From assembly GCF_030409875.1 (NCBI RefSeq), contig NZ_JAUFQR010000001.1, forward strand, positions 1,550,001 through 1,614,000: 64,000 bases of DNA, in the 5' to 3' direction. Below, one piece after another: positions 38,942 through 49,781 of the stretch. Numbering within the stretch: the stretch's first letter is position 1; each line of letters opens with the position of its first letter. The stretch is from Chryseobacterium tructae (GTDB lineage: Bacteria > Bacteroidota > Bacteroidia > Flavobacteriales > Weeksellaceae). A program made the translations under genes and the position numbers. The notes under the pieces are model-generated. The model did not search any database, was not told where the DNA came from, and worked only from the letters and a program-made list of their open reading frames with translations.

Positions 38942-41900
38942 ATGTTAAAGAAAATTATAAAAAGGCCCGTACTGGCAACGGTTATTTCCGTATTGCTGGT
39001 CATTCTCGGGATCGTCGGTATGGTCAGCCTGCCGATTACAAAATTTCCGGACATCGCACCACCTACTGTTATGGTAACAGCTGCGTATCCGGGAGCGAAT
39101 GCTGAAACGATTGCAAGATCTGTGGCGCCGCCATTGGAAAATGCAATCAATGGGGTGGAAAATATGGATTATATTACTTCTACGGCAAGTAATGATGGTA
39201 CATTGAGTATTACGGTGATCTTTAAATTGGGAACTAATCCCGATCAGGCAGCGATTAACGTTCAAACAGGGTAGCACAGGTAACCAATCAGCTTCCTGCT
39301 GAAGTGATCCAAGCCGGAATTACTACGGTGAAGAGGCAGAATAGTATGATTGCAATGGTTTCTCTTACGAGTAAAGATGGTTCAATGAGTGATCTTTTCC
39401 TTGAAAACTATGCAAAAATCAATATTGTACCGGAACTGAAAAGAGTAAAAGGAGTAGGAGATGCCATGGTATATGGGAATAAAGATTATTCTATGCGTGT
39501 TTGGCTTGATCCGAATAAACTGGCCTCTTATAACCTTACTCCATCTGATGTTTCCCGTGCTATTCAGACTCAAAACCTGGAAGCAGCACCCGGAAGATTT
39601 GGGGAAAGAAGTAAAGAAGTCATGGAATATGTTCTTCGATATAAAGGAAAATTTACAGAACCTGAGCAGTATGAAAATATTACGATCAAAGCTTTGAATG
39701 ATGGCTCTGTTTTAAAATTAAAAGATATCGCCAAAATTGAATTTGGGGCATACAGTTATACTGTTTCTTCTAATTTTAATAAGAAAGCTTCAGTAACGAT
39801 GGCTATTTTCCAGATGGCTGGCTCCAATGGGAATGAAGTTCAGATTGCGCTTCAGGAAAGAATGAAGGAGCTTGAAAAGTCATTTCCAGCAGGAATGAAC
39901 TATGAAATTCCTTATGCCACTAAAGAAGCATTGGATCAGTCTATTGATCAGGTACTTCATACACTGATTGAAGCATTTATCCTTGTATTTATTGTAGTAT
40001 ATATTTTCCTACAGGATTTCAGATCAACATTAATTCCGGCCATTGCGGTTCCGGTATCAATTGTGGGAACGTTCTTCTTTATGAAAGTATTTGGCTTCTC
40101 GATCAACATTCTTACCTTGTTTGCTCTGGTGCTCGCGATTGGTATCGTAGTAGATGATGCCATTGTGGTAGTGGAAGCAGTTCATGCTAAAATGGAACAT
40201 AAAAAACTGAATCCAAGAGCTGCAACGATGTCTGCGATGAGCGAGATTACAGGAGCGATTGTCTCCATTACCTTAATTATGTCTGCGGTATTCGTTCCGG
40301 TAGCATTTATGAGTGGATCTACCGGGTTATTTTATCAACAGTTTGCGCTAACATTAGCGATTGCGATTATAATTTCAGCGATTAATGCATTGACTCTGAG
40401 CCCTGCTTTATGTGCATTGTTCCTGAAACAACATCATGGGGGAGCTCATGAAAAGATGAATTTCAAAGATCGATTCTTTGCCGGATTTAACGCCAGTTTT
40501 AATAAACTGACATTCCGCTATGGAAAGGCGGTATTGTTCCTTTTGAAGAAAAAATGGATTGCATTAGCTATGATCGTTGCTTTTGGAGGATTATTCGCCT
40601 GGATGTCTATGACAACACCAAAAGGATTTATTCCAGATGAAGACCAGAGCTTTATTATTGTAACAGCTAATCTTGCTCCGGGAGCGTCTAAGGACAGAAC
40701 GTCTAAAGTAGTGTCTGATACGGAAGATCTTTTGATGAAAAACCCTGCTGTAGATAAAGTGATTTCAGTAGATGGGCTGAACTTATTCAGTGGTTCAATG
40801 TCTTCTTCTGCGGCTTCTATTTTTGTTAAATTAAAAAAATCAGGAGAAAGAGGAGCTGTCAACAATATTAATGAGATTATCGGACAGACTCAGGGTGCAC
40901 TTTCGCAGGATAAAAGAGCCAACTTCTTAGTGCTTAACACTCCTACGGTTGATGGTTTCGGAAACACCAGTGGAATGGAGCTTGTGCTTCAGGATCGTAC
41001 AAATGGGGAACTTCAGAACCTTGGGAATATTTCTTATGGGATGATGGGTGCTTTGATGCAAAGACCGGAAGTAGCGGTAGCATTTACTACGTTTGATGTT
41101 ACTTATCCGCAGTTTGAGGTGCTTGTAGACGAGGTGAAAGCAGCGCAGTTAGGGGTAAATGTTTCTGATGCATTAGGAGTGATGCAAGGATATTATGGAA
41201 GTATCCAGGCTTCTGATTTCAATAGATTCGGAAATATTACAGAGTTTTAGTACAGTCTACTCCGGAAATGAGACAGGATAAGGAGTCTTTGAATGGTGTT
41301 TTCGTTAAAAATAATCTGGGACAAATGGTTCCTATTAATACTTTAGTGAGCCTAAAACAAGTAACCGGAGCTGAGGTAGTAGATCGTTTCAACCTTTTCA
41401 ACTCGTCTAACTTAACTGTAATGGCTGCTCCAGGCTACAGTACAGGTCAGGCGATGGCAGCTGTTGAAGAAGTGAGCAAGCAGGTTCTTCCTCCGGGATA
41501 TACTTATGATTATAAAGGGATGAGTCGTGAAGAAGCAGGATCAAGTTCTCAATCAGTAATGATTTTCGGATTGTGTATCGTGTTTGTATTCTTCCTGTTG
41601 TCTGCCCAATATGAAAGTTATATCCTTCCATTTGCAGTATTGATCGCTATTCCAGTAGGTTTATCAGGTGTTTTTGTAGGAATTACTTTTGCGGAATTAT
41701 CTAACAATATCTATGTTCAGATTGCCTTGGTAATGTTGATTGGACTTTTAGCGAAGAATGGTATTTTGATTGTTGAATTTGCTATTCAGAGACGTAGAGC
41801 AGGAAAAAGTCTTATTGCTTCAGCGGTTGAAGGAGCGAAAGCACGTTTACGTCCGATTTTAATGACTTCTTTGGCATTCATTACAGGATTACTTCCACTG

Positions 41901-42080
41901 ATTTTTGTCGTTGGGCCGTCTGCAATGGGTAACCATTCTATTGGATATGCTGCAATTTCAGGAATGCTTTTCGGAACAATCCTGGGGATTTTTGTAGTGC
42001 CTGTACTTTTCGTCATGTTCCAGGCTTTGCATGAGAAAATTAACGGAAGAGTAGTAACGGATGCGGATTGGGAATATTAA
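38942..42080 (+). pseudogene. RND multidrug efflux permease, AcrB-like (two frameshifts)
   Basis: Three frames (38942-39274, 39304-41250, 41268-42080) together give about 1046 residues, the normal size of AcrB-type HAE1 pumps. Motifs include an N-terminal KRPVLATVISVLLV, the transmembrane IGIVVDDAIVVVEA with proton-relay Asp-Asp, and a late LIGLLAKNGILIVEFA. One missing A at 39264-39266 (restoring NVQNRVAQ) and one at 41232-41234 (restoring FGKYYRVLVQS) repair both breaks. It would pump drugs, bile-type detergents or toxic metabolites from periplasm or inner membrane through the downstream outer-membrane channel. Confidence 0.92.
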
Positions 42081-42097
42081 TTCAAATGATTTTAACA

Positions 42098-43510
42098 ATG
42101 AAAATTAGAAATATAGCATATATCGCATTCATTTCAGGAACGGCTGTCTCATGCGGCGTTCAGAAATATGAACGGCCGGAGGTGAAGATGAATGAGGTTT
42201 TCAGGGGTGATAGTATTGTAGTAGAACACAATGAAAATATCGCAAAAATTGGTTACAAAGACTTTTTCAAAGATCCTGTTTTAGTTGGATTGATTGATAA
42301 AGCTATGGTACAGAATAATGATCTGCAGGTAGCTTTAAAACAGATAGAATTCGCTTCACTGGCGTATGATCAAAGTAAATGGGGAAACGTTCCCACGGTG
42401 AATGCTACAGCGAATGCTACGATCAATCGTGCTTCAGACAATAGTATGAACGGAATGATGGGAAGACAGTTCATGGGAAAGAGGTATACGGAAGATTATA
42501 CTACAGCACTCAATTTTTCATGGGAAGCTGATATCTGGGGGAAAATTAAAGGAAGAAAAGAGCAGGCTTTAGCCGATTATCTTAAAACCCAGGAAGCGGC
42601 AAAGGCGGTAAAAACACAAGTGGTAGCTGCTGTTGTTCAAGGGTATTATAATCTTTTGATGTTGGATACCCAGTTGGAAATTACCAAATCCAATCTGATG
42701 TATGCCGATAATACTTTGAAGTTTTTGGTGAAACAGCAAGAACTTGGATTAACAACGGCTTTAGGGGTACAGCAACAAGAAATTGTAAAAGATCAGATTC
42801 TAAAAACTATCCCCGCTATTGAAAGTTCTGTGGCTACACAGGAAAATGCATTGAGCCTGTTAACAGGTTCAATGCCAGGAAAAATTGAAAGAAGTGCAAG
42901 TCTGAATAATGTTCAGTCACCGGATCATATTTCAGCAGGAATTCCGTCAGAATTATTGAGTTATAGACCTGATGTAAAAACGGCTGAATTAGAGGTAAGG
43001 AAAAGTGCAGCTGCGATTCATGTTGCTAAAATGAGCATGTATCCATCCTTGAATATTACCGCTCAAGGTGGAGTGAATGCTTTTCAGATCAGCAAATGGT
43101 TTAGCATTCCGGGGTCTCTTTTCGGAATGGCTGCCGGAGCCATTGCTCAGCCTATTTTAAATGGAAAGCAGCTGAAAACTCAGTATGAACAGTCTAAGGT
43201 ATTGGCGGATCAGGCTGAAATAGGGTTTAAACAATCTGTTTTAAAGGCAGTAGGAGAGGTTTCTGATGCTTTGGTACAGATTCAAAAGCTTGAAGAACAG
43301 CAGAAAATTGCCGAAGGATTAGTGGTGAAATCTAATGAAGCTGTAAAAAAAGCTGATGTATTGTTTAAATATAATTCGGCAACCTATGTAGAGGTGATTA
43401 TGACTCAAACCAATAAGCTTAATGCTGAATTGGAACTGGCTTCCCTGAAAGCTCAACGATTGAATGCAATAACTGCGCTGTACCGTTCCGTAGGTGGCGG
43501 ATGGCAATAA
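42098..43510 (+). CDS. TolC/NodT-like outer-membrane efflux lipoprotein
   Basis: This protein of about 470 residues has an N-terminal lipobox (GTAVSCGVQ). Two helical repeat halves have the OEP motifs (ADIWGKIKGRKEQA near residue 142 and LLSYRPDVKTAELEV near 285). It forms the outer-membrane channel of the tripartite pump whose adaptor and permease lie directly upstream. The start is taken at ATG 42098, because the earlier in-frame ATG at 42068 lies inside the permease gene. A terminator follows. Confidence 0.9.
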   Translation: MKIRNIAYIAFISGTAVSCGVQKYERPEVKMNEVFRGDSIVVEHNENIAKIGYKDFFKDPVLVGLIDKAMVQNNDLQVALKQIEFASLAYDQSKWGNVPTVNATANATINRASDNSMNGMMGRQFMGKRYTEDYTTALNFSWEADIWGKIKGRKEQALADYLKTQEAAKAVKTQVVAAVVQGYYNLLMLDTQLEITKSNLMYADNTLKFLVKQQELGLTTALGVQQQEIVKDQILKTIPAIESSVATQENALSLLTGSMPGKIERSASLNNVQSPDHISAGIPSELLSYRPDVKTAELEVRKSAAAIHVAKMSMYPSLNITAQGGVNAFQISKWFSIPGSLFGMAAGAIAQPILNGKQLKTQYEQSKVLADQAEIGFKQSVLKAVGEVSDALVQIQKLEEQQKIAEGLVVKSNEAVKKADVLFKYNSATYVEVIMTQTNKLNAELELASLKAQRLNAITALYRSVGGGWQ

Positions 43511-43519
43511 AGTAAAATT

Positions 43520-43555
43520 AAACCTGCTTCGTCTTTAATGATGCAGCAGGTTTTT
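43520..43555 (+). terminator. Terminator of the RND efflux operon
   Basis: A 9-bp perfect stem (AAACCTGCT / AGCAGGTTT) has a 16-nt loop and is followed by T. It begins 10 bp after the stop codon. Confidence 0.75.
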
Positions 43556-43568
43556 AAACTATGACATT

Positions 43569-44123
43569 ATGAAGAATACAAATATACAGGAGGGTATCAT
43601 TCTAATTCCGGATTTCAGCGGATTTACCGAATTTGTGTTCAGTACCAAACTTTATACAGGAGAATATATTGTAAGACAACTACTATCTACACTGATTGAT
43701 GTGAATGATCAGTATTTTGAAATTTCTGAAATTGAAGGCGATGCGATTTTGTTTTATCGATATGAGGAAAATCCATCGTATCAGAATATTTCAAAGATGC
43801 TTTGGAAAATGAGAAATGCATTCAATAGGAAAATAAAAGAATTGAGTACAAGTTTAAGTACAACAATTGATTTGTCTCTGAAGTTCATTGTTCATTATGG
43901 AGCATTTTCACAGTATAATATCGGAAGTTTCAGGAAATTATACGGTAAGCCGGTGGTGGAGGCTCATCAGTTGTTAAAAAATGGTTGGGCAGAAAAACCT
44001 TCATATGCTTTATTCAGTAATTCTTTTTTAGAAAACAGCAACAATCAGGAAATTGATTTTAATAAGGATCAACACCATGTATCGGAAGTAGGGATGATTC
44101 ATTATTTTGAAACTATAAACTAG
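43569..44123 (+). CDS. DUF2652 protein with nucleotidyl-cyclase-like motifs
   Basis: This 184-residue protein has IPDFSGFTEFV, then EGDAILFYRYE and KLYGKPVVEAHQLL. These three motifs resemble the class III adenylate/guanylate cyclase fold (DxxGFT, GD, GxxVxxAxRL). Some catalytic residues look missing, so it may bind rather than cyclise nucleotides. DUF2652 is the family I recall. It lies 58 bp after the efflux genes, but beyond a terminator, so it is probably a separate unit. Confidence 0.6.
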   Translation: MKNTNIQEGIILIPDFSGFTEFVFSTKLYTGEYIVRQLLSTLIDVNDQYFEISEIEGDAILFYRYEENPSYQNISKMLWKMRNAFNRKIKELSTSLSTTIDLSLKFIVHYGAFSQYNIGSFRKLYGKPVVEAHQLLKNGWAEKPSYALFSNSFLENSNNQEIDFNKDQHHVSEVGMIHYFETIN

Positions 44124-44167
44124 CATATTTTTATTTTTTAATCCATGTAAATTTGCTATTGCTAGCG

Positions 44168-44193
44168 GCCCGGGTGAGATCCGGGCTTTTTTT
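44168..44193 (+). terminator. Terminator after the DUF2652 gene
   Basis: A 6-bp GC-rich stem (GCCCGG / CCGGGC) with a 7-nt loop is followed by seven T. The 254 bp after it, up to the TonB receptor gene, are AT-rich and show no gene. Confidence 0.85.
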
Positions 44194-44447
44194 ATGGCAG
44201 GAAAAATAATTTTTTTATGTTAAAATTTAATCTTTAGAGAATTTTTTTTTCTTTGATTTTTTATATATGCTCTCGACGTAAGTAGATTTGATTGTTTATA
44301 TTGTCTTAATAAATGTTATTTTTCTAAATTATCCCTAAAATGAAAAATTGTAAAATGTTAAAACATAGATATTTATTTCATTTTTTTAATTTTTTGATGT
44401 AACAAATATTAGGAGATAGTGGTCTTATAGATAAACTAAGATTTCAC

Positions 44448-46625
44448 ATGAAAATAATATTATTTCCTATAGCAGTATTAACAGGTTCTTTGGCATTGGC
44501 ACAGACTCAAACTCCGGCTGCTAAGGATACTGTAAAAGGTAATGCAAAAGAGATTGAAGCAGTTACTATTGTGGCAAGAAAACCCACCGTAGAATCGAAG
44601 GTAGACCGAACTGTTTTTAATGTGGCAAACAGTGCTATTGTAGCTGGAAATACAACCTGGGATGTTCTGAGAATGACTCCTTTGGTGAGTATAGATAATA
44701 ATGATGGCGTAAAGGCTGAAGGACAAACGGTAACAGTCTATATCAATGATAGAAAATCAGTTTTTACAGGAAAAGAACTAAAGGAATATCTTAAAACCAT
44801 TCCGGCAGATAATCTATTGAAGATAGAAGTAATTACAAGCCCTTCTTCGAGATATGAAGCAGCAGGTTCCGTTATCAATATTGTACTGAAGAAACGTGAT
44901 GATGAAGGTTTAAAAGGAAGTATTTCTCTAAGTAACAGGCATAGCACCAAAAATTCACAATACACTAATTTTAACCTGAATTATCATAAGAAAAAATTTA
45001 CTCAGACTCTGATCGGCAGTTATGCTAATAACAACTATGTACAAAAAGGTTCCAGTAATCTTTTGTTCTATGCTGATAGTAACATGAACAGGGATTTGAG
45101 CTATGAAACGATATCCAGAAGCGAAACGCCTTCACTATCCTCTACTTCTGAATTTGAACTGAATGATAAAAATAATATTGGGCTTGTTATGGAATATTAT
45201 CAAAGCCGAAATTCATCCTCATCAGATACAAATGGGAGAGAATATGATGATCTGAAAAAAGATTTTATTGATTACCACCAGGCTCAGAATGCTAATGGTT
45301 TTTATCGTAACCTGGGGACGAATGTTTTTTATAAGTATTATGATAAAGAAAAAAACAGAATTTTTGACGTTAATTTAGGAACCAATTATTCTGGAAATGA
45401 TAATAATGAGCTCATCAATAAAACAATACTCAATGACCCAAACATTAAAGAAATTGGTTCAATAAACAATAGTCAGATGCGTAATTATTACCTGAAGATG
45501 GATTATACCCAGCCATTAGGTAAAAATGGAGGAACGATTGAAGTAGGGGCAAAAACAGAGTTTAACAACCATGTTATTCCTAATAATCTGTATGGATATA
45601 GTCTTGGAACTTCAGAATATACGGGACTTTCTACAGGGGATAAATTCCATTATGAGGATCATTTAACCTCTGTATATGCCAATTATAGCAAAACATTTTT
45701 CAAAAAATTGGAAACCCGTATCGGTGTTCGATATGAATATATTGATTTTAAAGTAAGACAGGATGTAGCGGGAACTAACAGAAAAGATGGCTATGGTACT
45801 TTTCTTCCTAATTTATTGCTGAAATACAGTTTTTCAGATAAATATGATTTGAGTTTAACTTACGACCGCAGAATCTGGCGACCATGGTATTCGGAGTTTA
45901 ATCCTTTTTTAACACCATCTATTGATGGAACGTATTCCAGAGGAAACATGGATCTGAATCCTAATCCTAATGACAGGCTTTACCTGAAATTTGGTATTCT
46001 GAAAAAGTATTTTATTTCTGCAAGATATATGTATACCAATCAGGATTACTGGACAACTTATGCTACTGAAGGAGGGCGAAATGTTTCTTTCCCAGGGAAT
46101 TTTAATGGGAGAGTTGAAAAATATTATCTTTTTGCCAATACCAACCAGAATTTCCTTAAAAATAAGCTGAATGTGAATGTCGGATTTGGATGGTACTATA
46201 TTGATAATCATGACTTCAATCTAAAAAATGATATAGGAGGAAAGGCTTATATTAACTATTGGGGTGGTTCTGCCAATCTTTCTTATACGAACCTTTTCAA
46301 TAAGAACATTAATGTAAGTGCCTGGATGGAGGTTTCTAATCAGAACAACGGAAATACTCAGGCTAAAAATACCAATGTGTTCCACAATATTTCAGTCACT
46401 AAAATATTCCCTAAAACACAAATGGAAGCCAGTATACAGCTAATGAATATCTTTAAGAGACCTTATTCTGATGATATAACCTACAATCAGGGAGGAACAG
46501 TAAGGAGATATGAATTATGGGACTGGTATGGTGTAAACGTAACCTTTGTAAAGCGTTTCGGAAATCAGAAAGTGAAAGAAAATACCAAAACGGATGTTGA
46601 AAAGAATGCCGGGGGAGGAAAATAA
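44448..46625 (+). CDS. TonB-dependent receptor / outer-membrane beta-barrel protein
   Basis: This 725-residue protein has a signal peptide (AVLTGSLALAQ) and a TonB-box-like and plug region (EAVTIVARKPTVESKVDRTV to about residue 150: VTVYINDRKSVF, KIEVITSPSSRYEAAGSVINI split by a turn). A long barrel of aromatic-rich strands ends ...WYGVNVTFVKRF. The N-terminal carboxypeptidase-like extension common in SusC proteins is missing, and no SusD gene follows. The substrate is unknown (siderophore, cation or peptide are options). It is a single gene between terminators. Confidence 0.85.
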   Translation: MKIILFPIAVLTGSLALAQTQTPAAKDTVKGNAKEIEAVTIVARKPTVESKVDRTVFNVANSAIVAGNTTWDVLRMTPLVSIDNNDGVKAEGQTVTVYINDRKSVFTGKELKEYLKTIPADNLLKIEVITSPSSRYEAAGSVINIVLKKRDDEGLKGSISLSNRHSTKNSQYTNFNLNYHKKKFTQTLIGSYANNNYVQKGSSNLLFYADSNMNRDLSYETISRSETPSLSSTSEFELNDKNNIGLVMEYYQSRNSSSSDTNGREYDDLKKDFIDYHQAQNANGFYRNLGTNVFYKYYDKEKNRIFDVNLGTNYSGNDNNELINKTILNDPNIKEIGSINNSQMRNYYLKMDYTQPLGKNGGTIEVGAKTEFNNHVIPNNLYGYSLGTSEYTGLSTGDKFHYEDHLTSVYANYSKTFFKKLETRIGVRYEYIDFKVRQDVAGTNRKDGYGTFLPNLLLKYSFSDKYDLSLTYDRRIWRPWYSEFNPFLTPSIDGTYSRGNMDLNPNPNDRLYLKFGILKKYFISARYMYTNQDYWTTYATEGGRNVSFPGNFNGRVEKYYLFANTNQNFLKNKLNVNVGFGWYYIDNHDFNLKNDIGGKAYINYWGGSANLSYTNLFNKNINVSAWMEVSNQNNGNTQAKNTNVFHNISVTKIFPKTQMEASIQLMNIFKRPYSDDITYNQGGTVRRYELWDWYGVNVTFVKRFGNQKVKENTKTDVEKNAGGGK

Positions 46626-46643
46626 AAAAAGTTAGTTCAATAT

Positions 46644-46675
46644 AAAAGCAGGTTTCAGTTTTGAATCCTGCTTTT
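46644..46675 (+). terminator. Terminator after the TonB receptor gene
   Basis: A 9-bp perfect stem (AAAAGCAGG / CCTGCTTTT) has a 14-nt loop, 18 bp after the stop codon. Confidence 0.75.
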
Positions 46676-46699
46676 ATTGATGACAGGGTATGATTTGTC

Positions 46700-46730
46700 T
46701 TGGTTATATCGTTACATATACTTAAGTTTG
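46700..46730 (+). promoter_or_regulatory. Promoter of the small secreted protein
   Basis: TTG at 46700-46702, a 20-nt spacer and TAAGTTTG (46723-46730) fit the Bacteroidota consensus. The box lies 12 bp before the ATG at 46743. Confidence 0.45.
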
Positions 46731-46742
46731 TTAAAAATAACC

Positions 46743-47132
46743 ATGAAAAAAACAACATTAAGCTTTATTGTTACGGCTGGATTAATTTTAGGGACAGCTG
46801 CTCTATTCGGTCAGAAACCATCTGACGTAGTGACTGAAAACTTCATTCATTTAGCTGAAAATAATACAGGTAGCGGTATTGAAGGTACTTGGAAAATCTA
46901 TAAAATAGATGGTCAGAAAGTTGAGAATGATTTAACAAAGACATTTGCTCCTGGTGGTGTAATGATTAGCAAACAAGGGCGTGCTACCAAAAAAACGAAA
47001 TGGAAAATGGAAAACGGAAAACTTTGTGTGAATGAAGTAGGAGACGATTTTTCTTGTTGTGAATATAAAGTCACAAAAACTACTTTGACATATAATATTA
47101 TGGGTAGTGAGTTAAGTTTTATTCGTAAATAG
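46743..47132 (+). CDS. Small secreted lipocalin-like protein
   Basis: This 129-residue protein has a signal peptide (TAGLILGTAALFGQ). A segment IEGTWKIYKIDGQK begins a likely small beta-barrel, and the second half has three Cys (KLCVNEVGDDFSCCEYK). This resembles the short lipocalin-like domains found in Bacteroidota exported proteins. No function is known. The start is set at ATG 46743 because the signal peptide follows directly; an earlier ATG at 46677 adds only odd aromatic residues. Confidence 0.55.
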   Translation: MKKTTLSFIVTAGLILGTAALFGQKPSDVVTENFIHLAENNTGSGIEGTWKIYKIDGQKVENDLTKTFAPGGVMISKQGRATKKTKWKMENGKLCVNEVGDDFSCCEYKVTKTTLTYNIMGSELSFIRK

Positions 47133-47165
47133 TTTCAAGAAAATATATTAAAATTTGATATAAAA

Positions 47166-47189
47166 AATGCCCGAGTTTAGTCGGGCATT
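47166..47189. terminator. Bidirectional terminator between convergent genes
   Basis: A 9-bp perfect stem (AATGCCCGA / TCGGGCATT) has a 6-nt loop. Read leftward it is followed by six T and serves the beta-glucosidase gene. Confidence 0.85.
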
Positions 47190-47213
47190 CGTTTTAGAAA
47201 TATATAAGTAAGG

Positions 47214-49472
47214 TTACTTCAGCGTAAACTTCACCTTCGTTTTAATAGCATCAGAAGAATTTCCTATTTGAGCCTCAAAATCTCCAGGTTCTGCTACCCA
47301 GTCATGTTTCTGAGCATCAAAGAAACTCAAAGCAGATTTATCAATTGTAAACGTTACTTCTTTTTCCTCTCCAGGATTTAAATACACCTTTTCAAAGCCT
47401 TTTAATTCCTTAGCAGGGCGAGGGACAGATGATTTTAAATCAGAGATATATAATTGCGCAACCTCTGCTCCTGCCTTCTTTCCTGTATTTTTAACCGTTA
47501 CCGTAAAAGTAATGGTATCATTGAGTGATAAGGTAGTTTTATCAGCTTTTGCTTTTCCGAACTCAAAAGTGGTGTAGCTCAATCCGTGTCCGAAGCTGAA
47601 AAGTGGTTTGATGTTTTTAGTATCATGCCAACGGTATCCTACAAATACACCTTCATTATAAGTAATATTAATTGGGTTTTTCTGATCTTTTCCTTTTCCG
47701 GCCGCCAATTCGTCCTTCTGACCTGGGTATTCTCCGAGTTGATGTGCCGAATTATCCTCAAGCTTTACGGGGAATGTAAACGGGAGCTTTCCCGAAGGAT
47801 TAGCATCACCTGCTAAAATAGAAGCGATTGAATTTCCAGATTCAGAACCAAGATACCATGCCTGTAAAACCGTCGGAACTTCTTTAATCCAAGGCATGGC
47901 CACTGCATTTCCGGAAACCAAAACTACAGCCAGGTTTTTATTCGCTTTGGCGAGTGCTGAGATCACATTATTCTGATTGTAGGGAAGTCCATAGCTTTTT
48001 CTATCGTTTCCTTCACTGTCCTGGAAGTCTGCTTTATTCAGCCCGCCTACAAAAATTACATAATCTGATTTTTTGGCGAGTTCTACAGCTTCGTTTAGTA
48101 ATTCCGCTTCAGAACGGGTATCCTTTAAATCCTGTCCGGATTTTACACCATTATATTCACCGCCAATATCTCCTACATATCCTCTGGCATATTGTACATC
48201 AGATTGTTTTCCGAATCTGGATTTTATACCATCTAATGGAAGCGTTTCATATTTTACTTTCAATGAAGATGAACCACCGCCAACAGTCATAATCTTGATG
48301 GCATTTTCACCGATAACGGCTATTTTTTTAGCCTTATTCACATCGATAGGAAGTATATTTCCTTGATTTTTTAATAAAACAATTCCTTCTTCTCCAATTT
48401 CCTTAGCCACTGCTTTATGCTCTTCAGAGGCTACATTTCCGAAAGGTTTGTTTCTGTTCATTGTTGTTTTATAGGCAAGGCGAAGAAGTCTGGTCACTTT
48501 GTCGTCCAGCTCTTTTGTGCCTACTTTGCCCGCTTTAATCAGATCCAGATAAGGTTTTGCCAGATAATAGTTATCGTAAGCATTTTTAGTTCCGGCAGAA
48601 AGACCATTTGTCCAGGATCCGAATTCAAGATCCAGTCCATTATGAATGGCTTGTTCCGTATTGTTAACAGCGCCCCAATCAGAAACTACTACACCTTTAT
48701 AATTCCATTCTTTTTTTAGGATATCATTCAAAAGATATTGATTCTGGCTGGCATATTCGCCTTTATACATGTCGTAAGCCCCCATGATCGTCCATGAATC
48801 TCCTTCTGTAACAGCAGCTTTGAAAGGCGGCAAATAAATTTCGTATAGTGTTCTGTCGTCCACCTTCACATTGCTGGTATGACGAAACATTTCCTGATTG
48901 TTCAGGGCAAAATGTTTCACAGAAGTTGCGACCCCATTAGATTGTACTCCTTTGATGTAAGGAACTACCATCTTTGAAGTGAGATAAGGATCTTCGCCCA
49001 TATACTCAAAGTTTCTTCCATTTAGAGGGGTTCTGTAAATATTGACACCAGGTCCCAACAGGATATCTTTTTTTCTGTAACGAGCTTCTTCTCCTAATGC
49101 TTTTCCGTAGTTCCAGGACATTTTTTTATTCCAGGTAGCAGATAAGGCTGTCAGGGCAGGGTAGGCGATAATAGAGTCATTGGTCCATCCGGCCTGATCC
49201 CATTCGTCCCACATCACTTCAGGTCTTACTCCATGAGGGCCATCGGTAGTCCAGAATTCCGGAATTCCTAATCTTGGTACCCCAGGAGAACTGAATTTTG
49301 ATTGAGCATGAAGCATGGCTACTTTTTCTTCCAGTGTCATTCTGGATAAAGCATCCTGAATACGCTGTTCTACAGGTTTTGATTCATCTAAGTATACGGG
49401 AGTATTAGTCTGAGCCATATAAGAAACAGAAATAAGGGTGAATAAACTTACAATGGCGGTTTTCTTTAACAT
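47214..49472 (-). CDS. bglX: Periplasmic beta-glucosidase, glycoside hydrolase family 3
   Basis: This 752-residue protein has a signal peptide (LFTLISVSYMAQ). GH3 domains appear in order: an N-terminal barrel with the nucleophile motif VVSDWGAV (near residue 267), a middle alpha/beta sandwich with KKIAVIGENA, and a C-terminal fibronectin III-like domain (KNTGKKAGAEVAQLYI). It would hydrolyse beta-linked gluco-oligosaccharides in the periplasm. It matches E. coli BglX in length and domain plan. The gene appears to be a single unit. Confidence 0.93.
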   Translation of the reverse strand: MLKKTAIVSLFTLISVSYMAQTNTPVYLDESKPVEQRIQDALSRMTLEEKVAMLHAQSKFSSPGVPRLGIPEFWTTDGPHGVRPEVMWDEWDQAGWTNDSIIAYPALTALSATWNKKMSWNYGKALGEEARYRKKDILLGPGVNIYRTPLNGRNFEYMGEDPYLTSKMVVPYIKGVQSNGVATSVKHFALNNQEMFRHTSNVKVDDRTLYEIYLPPFKAAVTEGDSWTIMGAYDMYKGEYASQNQYLLNDILKKEWNYKGVVVSDWGAVNNTEQAIHNGLDLEFGSWTNGLSAGTKNAYDNYYLAKPYLDLIKAGKVGTKELDDKVTRLLRLAYKTTMNRNKPFGNVASEEHKAVAKEIGEEGIVLLKNQGNILPIDVNKAKKIAVIGENAIKIMTVGGGSSSLKVKYETLPLDGIKSRFGKQSDVQYARGYVGDIGGEYNGVKSGQDLKDTRSEAELLNEAVELAKKSDYVIFVGGLNKADFQDSEGNDRKSYGLPYNQNNVISALAKANKNLAVVLVSGNAVAMPWIKEVPTVLQAWYLGSESGNSIASILAGDANPSGKLPFTFPVKLEDNSAHQLGEYPGQKDELAAGKGKDQKNPINITYNEGVFVGYRWHDTKNIKPLFSFGHGLSYTTFEFGKAKADKTTLSLNDTITFTVTVKNTGKKAGAEVAQLYISDLKSSVPRPAKELKGFEKVYLNPGEEKEVTFTIDKSALSFFDAQKHDWVAEPGDFEAQIGNSSDAIKTKVKFTLK

Positions 49473-49552
49473 ATTGCCTTTTTAATGGATTGAAGCAAAA
49501 ATAAACAAAATTTTCATATTATCTCAAAATGAGAAAATAAATTTTTAACCAT

Positions 49553-49583
49553 AAAAAAACTGCCTGCAAATTGCTGACAGTTT
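49553..49583 (-). terminator. Terminator of the methionine transport operon
   Basis: Read leftward, a hairpin with outer stem AAACTG / CAGTTT is followed by seven T. It lies about 200 bp beyond the metQ stop. Confidence 0.55.
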
Positions 49584-49781
49584 GTTATTTATTGAAAGGT
49601 AGAAATGTAATTGAAAGAGAAAAGATGTTAGAATAATAAAGATAATAGACGAATAGATAATAGACTGAGAGACGTTAAATTGGAGCCAATAGGCAATTTT
49701 GCTACAAGTGAATAGATAACAACTTAAATCTTTAACATTCTAAAACTCTCATACTCTTCAACTCTCCAACTCTCCAACTCA
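49584..49781. other. Low-complexity pyrimidine-rich spacer downstream of metQ
   Basis: It contains short direct repeats of AACTCTCC near 49757-49777 and stretches of AATAGAC-like repeats near 49640-49665. No gene was seen. Confidence 0.35.

Noticed and set aside
38914..40865. Several ORFs antisense to the RND permease gene
   Set aside because: They are shadows of the strongly biased permease coding sequence and show no family features.
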